Below, piece after piece: positions 29,966 through 34,097 of a stretch of 34,097 bases of DNA. The DNA is from an uncultured Lachnospiraceae bacterium (GTDB taxonomy: Bacteria; Bacillota; Clostridia; Lachnospirales; Lachnospiraceae), in assembly GCA_949840805.1 (NCBI GenBank), contig CATKXR010000055.1, positions 1 through 34,097 on the forward strand, written 5' to 3'. The notes under the pieces were generated by a model that saw nothing but the letters and a program-made list of their open reading frames with translations, ran no database searches and was not told the DNA's origin. The translations under genes were made by a program, and so were the position numbers. The stretch's first letter is position 1, and each line of letters opens with the position of its first letter.

Positions 29966-31078
29966 ATGAAGATGCGAACCCGCTTGCTGATTGCATTTCT
30001 GACCTTCAGTATTCTTCCGATCATCTTTACCGGAATGTTGTTTTCTCTCAATAAGCTTTTTATACTTTACCGATTTGATGATTTTGAGCCGGAAGTGAGA
30101 AGCATGGTGGTGCAGATGATGATCTCCGGCGTGTTTATGCTGGTGTTTATTTCCGCGGCGCTGACCATGTGGGTTTACCGTTCGGTGGTGCGCCCCATCA
30201 GCAAGCTGCAGGAGGCGGTCCGGAAGATACGGGACGGCAATCTGGATTTTACCATGGACGTGGAGGATGACGATGAGATCGGACAGCTCTGCCAGGACTT
30301 TGAAGAGATGCGGATCCGGCTGAAGGAGAACGCGGAGGAGAAGATTCAGAGCGATATGGAGAATAAGGAGCTGATCAGCAACATTTCTCATGATTTGAAG
30401 ACTCCGATTACTGCCATCAAAGGCTACGTGGAGGGAATCATGGACGGGGTGGCATCTTCGCCGGAAAAACTGGACAAGTATATCCGCACCATATACAGCA
30501 AAGCCAATGACATGGACCGGCTGATTGACGAGCTGACTTTTTACTCTAAGATCGATACCAACAAGATTCCTTACGCATTTTCCAAGATTAACGTGGACGG
30601 CTATTTTCGGGACTGCGCCGAGGAGGTGGGGCTGGACATGGAGTCCCGCAATATTGAATTCGGGTATTTTAACTATGTCAATGACGATGTGACGGTGATT
30701 GCGGACGCGGAGCAGATGAAGCGTGTCATCAACAATATTATCGGCAATTCGGTGAAATACCTGGACAAGGAACGGGGAATGATCAATATCCGGATCAAGG
30801 ATGTGGGAGATTTTGTCCAGGTGGAGATCGAAGATAACGGGCGGGGAATTGCGTCAAAGGATCTGCCGTACATTTTTGACCGGTTTTACAGGACGGATTC
30901 TTCCCGCAATTCGGCCCAGGGAGGAAGCGGGATCGGCCTTTCCATTGTGAAAAAGATCGTGGAGGATCACGGAGGGAGGATCTGGGCCACCAGCAAGGAA
31001 GGCATGGGGACGGAGATGCATTTTGTTTTGAGAAAATATCAGGAGGTTTTACAGCATGAGCAGGATACTGATCATTGA
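29966..31078 (+). CDS. HAMP-domain sensor histidine kinase
   Basis: This 370-residue membrane kinase has two membrane segments (about 7-29 and 48-70) with a short extracytoplasmic loop, too small for a classical sensor domain. HAMP follows (about 70-125), then the dimerisation box ISHDLKTP with His142 as phosphorylation site, and an HATPase_c domain with an N box (NIIGNSVKY), DNGRGI, FDRFYR and GGSGIGLSI. The short loop suggests sensing in the membrane or with a partner protein. The response regulator gene overlaps its end by 23 bp. AGGAG lies about 10 nt before the ATG. Confidence 0.95.
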   Translation: MKMRTRLLIAFLTFSILPIIFTGMLFSLNKLFILYRFDDFEPEVRSMVVQMMISGVFMLVFISAALTMWVYRSVVRPISKLQEAVRKIRDGNLDFTMDVEDDDEIGQLCQDFEEMRIRLKENAEEKIQSDMENKELISNISHDLKTPITAIKGYVEGIMDGVASSPEKLDKYIRTIYSKANDMDRLIDELTFYSKIDTNKIPYAFSKINVDGYFRDCAEEVGLDMESRNIEFGYFNYVNDDVTVIADAEQMKRVINNIIGNSVKYLDKERGMINIRIKDVGDFVQVEIEDNGRGIASKDLPYIFDRFYRTDSSRNSAQGGSGIGLSIVKKIVEDHGGRIWATSKEGMGTEMHFVLRKYQEVLQHEQDTDH

Positions 31079-31745
31079 GGATGAGACCAGCATTGCGGAG
31101 CTGGAGCGGGACTATCTGGAACTGAGCGACTTTGAGGTGGAGCTGGAAGAGGACGGCCGGGAGGGGCTGAAGCGTGCGCTGGAGGAAGATTTTGACCTGA
31201 TGATTTTAGACCTGATGCTGCCAGGCATGGATGGTTTTGAGATCTGTAAAAAGTTTCGGGAAGTAAAGAATACGCCGATCATAATTATTTCGGCAAAAAA
31301 GGAAGATATAGACAAGATCCGGGGCCTGGGGCTGGGAGCCGACGATTATATGACAAAGCCTTTCAGCCCCAGTGAGATGGTGGCCCGGGTGAAGGCGCAT
31401 CTCGCCAGGTATGAGCGGCTCATCGGAAGCGGAAGCCCGGAGAACGAGGTGATCGAGATCCGGGGGCTGAAGATCGATAAGACGGCCAGACGGGTGTGGA
31501 TCAACGGGGAGGAGAAGAACTTTACGACCAAGGAATTTGACCTGCTGGCTTTCCTCGCCCAGAATCCGAATCATGTGTATACGAAGGAGGAGCTTTTTTC
31601 CAAAATATGGGATATGGAGTCTGTGGGGGATATCGCCACGGTGACGGTGCATATCAAGAAAATCCGTGAGAAGATTGAGTTTAATACGGCAAAACCGCAG
31701 TATATTGAGACAATATGGGGAGTGGGATACCGCTTCAAGGTGTAA
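31056..31745 (+). CDS. OmpR/PhoB-family response regulator
   Basis: The protein has 229 residues. The receiver domain (1-120) has the acidic pair ED at 8-9, phosphoacceptor Asp52 in MILDLMLPG and Lys101 in TKPF. The C-terminal winged-helix trans_reg_C domain (about 130-229) has FTTKEFDLLAFLAQNPNHVY and ends with IWGVGYRF. It is the partner of the kinase. AGGAGG lies 9 nt before the ATG, inside the kinase gene. Targets are unknown; the secreted protein gene directly downstream is a reasonable guess. Confidence 0.96.
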   Translation: MSRILIIEDETSIAELERDYLELSDFEVELEEDGREGLKRALEEDFDLMILDLMLPGMDGFEICKKFREVKNTPIIIISAKKEDIDKIRGLGLGADDYMTKPFSPSEMVARVKAHLARYERLIGSGSPENEVIEIRGLKIDKTARRVWINGEEKNFTTKEFDLLAFLAQNPNHVYTKEELFSKIWDMESVGDIATVTVHIKKIREKIEFNTAKPQYIETIWGVGYRFKV

Positions 31746-31785
31746 AGAACAGGTGTAATTCGCCAAAAAGTTTGATTTTTTTCTC

Positions 31786-31794
31786 GGGGGGGGG
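31786..31794. repeat. G9 homopolymer tract next to a promoter
   Basis: Nine consecutive G residues, preceded by a T-rich run, end 3 nt before the -35 box of the next gene. Confidence 0.7.
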
Positions 31795-31797
31795 TAC

Positions 31798-31845
31798 TTG
31801 TCAGATAATACAAACACTGCTATAATAAAAAACGGAGATAATCCG
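31798..31845 (+). promoter_or_regulatory. Sigma-A promoter and leader hairpin of the aromatic-repeat protein gene
   Basis: TTGTCA (31798-31803) and a perfect TATAAT (31821-31826) are separated by 17 bp. A small hairpin AACGGA-GATAA-TCCGTT lies at the start of the transcript (about 31830-31846). Confidence 0.8.
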
Positions 31846-31874
31846 TTATTACAGTGTGTGAAGGAGAAAAACTA

Positions 31875-32501
31875 ATGAAGAGAAAAGAATTAACGATCCT
31901 GTTGTCGGCAGTTATGATTCTGGCTATGGGAGGCACTGCGTTTGCGGCGGAATGGAAGAAGGACGGGAATGGCTGGTGGTGGCAGGAGGATAACGGCAGT
32001 TATCCGGCAGGTACATGGCAGTGGGTTGACGGAAACGGCGATGGGGTGTCAGAGTGCTATTATTTTAATGATAAGGGATATTGCCTGCAGAATACCAGTA
32101 CGCCTGACGGATACACCGTAGATTCCAACGGGGCATGGGTGATAGACGGGGTTATCCAGACTAAGGGAGCGGCGCCTGCCGCGGTAGAGACAGTCCAGGA
32201 GGCTGCGTCACAGTACCAGGATGATTACAGCGGGGTATATGAGGTTCCTTTTTATGAGATGGACGGAAGCGTCACTACCCAGACACTCAATATTGTTTAC
32301 GACGGGACGGCTAATGCGATCGTAGTCACATATCCGCGGCTGGGTATTACACAGACCTATACATATGCAGGGCTTGATTACCGGGGAGTTACTTTCTTTG
32401 AGCTGGTTTCCGAGGAAGAGAAGGACGCAATCTTTTTCGTATCACCCGGCGTCGTGGAATGGCCGGCAGATGAAGGAAGTGTGGCGATATCGAGGAAATA
32501 A
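31875..32501 (+). CDS. Secreted protein with aromatic cell-wall-binding-like repeats
   Basis: About 208 residues from the ATG at 31875, which has AAGGAG 8 nt upstream; a GTG at 31854 would add 7 residues ahead of the signal peptide. The signal peptide ends near TAFAA-E. Residues about 22-95 contain Trp/Tyr/Gly-rich repeats (WKKDGNGWWW, then WQWVDGNGDG and CYYFNDKGYC, then GYTVDSNGAWV) like choline-binding or cell-wall-binding repeats. The C-terminal ~95 residues are a beta-rich domain of unknown function (VYEVPFYEMDGSVTTQTLN onward). It is probably attached to the wall or secreted, and lies directly after the two-component system. Confidence 0.8.
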   Translation: MKRKELTILLSAVMILAMGGTAFAAEWKKDGNGWWWQEDNGSYPAGTWQWVDGNGDGVSECYYFNDKGYCLQNTSTPDGYTVDSNGAWVIDGVIQTKGAAPAAVETVQEAASQYQDDYSGVYEVPFYEMDGSVTTQTLNIVYDGTANAIVVTYPRLGITQTYTYAGLDYRGVTFFELVSEEEKDAIFFVSPGVVEWPADEGSVAISRK

Positions 32502-32523
32502 CTGAATAATCATAATGGAATGG

Positions 32524-32563
32524 AACCCATCCGAATGCAGAAAGAGCAGGCGGATGGGTTTTC
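32524..32563 (+). terminator. Terminator of the aromatic-repeat protein gene
   Basis: Perfect 10-bp arms AACCCATCCG (32524-32533) and CGGATGGGTT (32551-32560) are followed by a short T tract. Confidence 0.8.
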
Positions 32564-32604
32564 GTGTCTTGAAAAAGTATACCTGCCTGCAATCGCCAAA
32601 TAGA

Positions 32605-32634
32605 TTGACATTTTCTATTCTTCAATGTTATAAT
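32605..32634 (+). promoter_or_regulatory. Consensus sigma-A promoter of the DUF5722 gene
   Basis: A perfect TTGACA (32605-32610) and a perfect TATAAT (32629-32634) are separated by 18 bp. It is the best sigma-A match in the window. Confidence 0.9.
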
Positions 32635-32654
32635 TTACCTGAATAAAATTTTTA

Positions 32655-32688
32655 ATGGAACCACTTCCATACGGTGTCCATATTTTTT
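32655..32688 (+). terminator. Terminator-like attenuator in the DUF5722 leader
   Basis: ATGGAACC (32655-32662) pairs with GGTGTCCAT (32673-32681, one bulge) and is followed by ATTTTTT. It sits between the strong promoter and the start codon, so it may attenuate transcription. Confidence 0.45.
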
Positions 32689-32713
32689 AATCAGAAAGGA
32701 GTTTTTACGAACT

Positions 32714-33832
32714 ATGAAGATTATGAAACGACTGGCGGCAGCGGCTGTTTCCTTGACCCTTTGTGTATCAGCGCCGGTTCTGGCTTACGCTGATTTTTAT
32801 CAGGAACCGGCTAACATTAAAGGCGTTCTGATTAACAGCGAATCCGAAGTCTCAAGTGTTGTGGCGTTGGGGGCCTCCCAGGTCATCACGAATTTCCCCA
32901 TGTCCTGGATCTATAAGCCCAATATGGTGAATGCGTATAAGAGTTATCTCAATGCTCTTAAGAGGGCAAACATCACGGTGACGGTCATAGTGCTGAACGA
33001 TTGGGAGGTGCATTCCTACAGCCCGAACCTGCTTCCCGTTTCTTCGCCGGCAGCCGGGGCCAGCTACTATGCATTTAACACGTTAAGCGAAGAGGGGATC
33101 AGGGCTACCCGGGAAGCAGCCGGCCGTGTGGTCAGAGAATTCGGAGATCTGGTTTCAAACTGGGTGATCGGCAATGAGGTGAATGACGGCCAGGCCTGGA
33201 ATTATATTGGTTATATGGATGTCGATGCCTATTGTGCCAATTATGCCACTTCTTTCCGCACCTGGTATGATACAATCAAGAGCGCCAACAGCCTGGCCCG
33301 GGTCTTTATCCCATATGATTTCCGATGGAACATAGGCCAGATTGACGGTTTCAAATACGGGGCCATGGATATGTTTCCCCGCCTGAACAATCTGTTAAAA
33401 GATACGGATTACGGCATTGCCTGGCATGCGTATCCAGAAGAATTTGACAATCCGATTTTCAGCGATGACCGCCATGCCCAGGAGAAGGCTGACACTTATA
33501 TTATCAACTTAAAGAATCTGCATATATTGACAGACTACATGGATCGGGAGGAGATGCTTTCTCCGGCAGGAGTTCCCCGTCATCTGATCTTATCGGAACA
33601 GGGCTTTACCTCCATTTCACCGGCCCACGGAGGAGAATGTCAAGAGTTACAGGCCCAATGTATTGTGGAAGCTTACCAGACAGCGGCCGCAAATCCTCAT
33701 GTGGAAGCGTTTATGCTGAACCGCCTTACGGATGAGCAGGTGCTGATTGCACAGAATTACGCTTTTGGCCTCGTTGATTTAAACGGGAATAAGAAGCAGA
33801 GCTGGGAAGCTTATAAAAATGCCGGGAAATAA
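32714..33832 (+). CDS. Secreted DUF5722 protein, glycoside-hydrolase-like
   Basis: The protein has 372 residues, with a signal peptide (about 1-26, ending VLAYA-D). The remainder looks like a TIM-barrel of glycoside hydrolase clan A. GNE (153-155, in WVIGNEVN) resembles the acid/base Asn-Glu pair, and LSEQGF (Glu295) resembles the nucleophile strand. I recognise the pattern as DUF5722, whose substrates are not established to my knowledge. It is exported and probably acts on a polysaccharide. AGGAG lies about 12 nt before the ATG, slightly far; an ATG three codons later is possible. It is a single-gene unit with its own promoter and terminator. Confidence 0.82.
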   Translation: MKIMKRLAAAAVSLTLCVSAPVLAYADFYQEPANIKGVLINSESEVSSVVALGASQVITNFPMSWIYKPNMVNAYKSYLNALKRANITVTVIVLNDWEVHSYSPNLLPVSSPAAGASYYAFNTLSEEGIRATREAAGRVVREFGDLVSNWVIGNEVNDGQAWNYIGYMDVDAYCANYATSFRTWYDTIKSANSLARVFIPYDFRWNIGQIDGFKYGAMDMFPRLNNLLKDTDYGIAWHAYPEEFDNPIFSDDRHAQEKADTYIINLKNLHILTDYMDREEMLSPAGVPRHLILSEQGFTSISPAHGGECQELQAQCIVEAYQTAAANPHVEAFMLNRLTDEQVLIAQNYAFGLVDLNGNKKQSWEAYKNAGK

Positions 33833-33854
33833 ACAGGGTGTTCCCCGTTGCGGG

Positions 33855-33894
33855 CAGCCGCCACTCATGAGCAGTGGCGGCTGTTTCTTTTTTA
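33855..33894 (+). terminator. Terminator of the DUF5722 gene
   Basis: CAGCCGCCACT (33855-33865) and AGTGGCGGCTG (33873-33883) form a perfect 11-bp stem, followed by TTTCTTTTTT. Confidence 0.92.
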
Positions 33895-34097
33895 AAAGCA
33901 ATAGACAACTGTCACAGGGCATTTTTCTGAAGTTTCCGGAGCCATGCGGCATTCTTGAAGAATTTTTTAGGTTACTGTTCACACCCCAATGTCATTAAGT
34001 TAGTACCGGCACCATAGGGCTTACCATGGGAAAAATGACAAAAGCAGGATACTCGGCTTTCCCATAAGCTAATGTTGGCGGTCGCAAACAAATTTGG
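33895..34097. other. Unassigned right edge with a long imperfect hairpin
   Basis: No gene is recognised here. ATGGGAAA pairs with TTTCCCAT, extended by GCTT/AAGC (about 34018-34074). The last ~110 nt also have an open minus-strand frame of about 33 codons running in from the right edge. It could be the end of a gene or of a mobile element beyond the window. Confidence 0.3.

Noticed and set aside
1..34097. CRISPR arrays, tRNA/rRNA genes, prophage or intact insertion sequences
   Set aside because: No regularly spaced repeats, tRNA-like sequences, rRNA segments, integrases, transposases or phage structural genes were recognised on either strand.

Overview
The window looks like a chromosomal segment from an anaerobic Bacillota, most likely the Lachnospiraceae/Clostridia. 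This is inferred from the moderate GC content, AGGAGG-type ribosome binding sites, sigma-A promoters with 17-18 bp spacers, two T-box leaders, an aroF-tyrA-aroA operon, a TrpXYZ-type transporter, a C_GCAxxG_C_C redox-type domain and DUF6282/DUF5722 proteins. No rRNA, tRNA, CRISPR array, phage module or intact insertion sequence was seen.

Left part (1-8150): a minus-strand aromatic amino acid operon (DAHP synthase, prephenate dehydrogenase, EPSP synthase) shares a divergent promoter region with a plus-strand EF-G paralogue whose GTPase motifs are non-canonical. Next come a CPBP membrane protease and a divergent carbamate-kinase-like protein, which appear to form an operon.

Middle (8148-17740): a carboxylate-type permease and a DUF6282 amidohydrolase-like protein are transcribed divergently from a LysR regulator. 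Almost identical TCGG-N5-CCGA palindromes lie on both sides of the LysR gene. The downstream one precedes a strong promoter and ribosome binding site that lead only into a decayed or very short reading frame. An SGNH-type lipoprotein follows, then a protein joining a cysteine-rich C_GCAxxG_C_C domain to a degenerate GGDEF and an intact EAL domain. This is the most unusual gene in the window. Leucyl-tRNA synthetase follows on the minus strand, with a T-box leader (specifier CUG) and an additional long hairpin between the T-box terminator and the start codon.

Right part (17884-34097): a second CPBP protease, a family 2 glycosyltransferase, a DAO-type FAD oxidoreductase with a C-terminal Rieske domain, a small lipoprotein, a GH13 glycogen-debranching enzyme with a patatin-like phospholipase, and an unrecognised charged coiled-coil protein. 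A tryptophan-specifier T-box then controls an ABC transporter (substrate-binding protein, permease, ATPase), so tRNA-Trp charging should control tryptophan uptake. A HAMP histidine kinase/OmpR response regulator pair, a secreted aromatic-repeat (cell-wall-binding-like) protein and a secreted DUF5722 glycoside-hydrolase-like protein close the window.

Gene functions come from motifs read by eye. Promoters, terminators and RNA structures were also assigned by eye, without folding or database searches.
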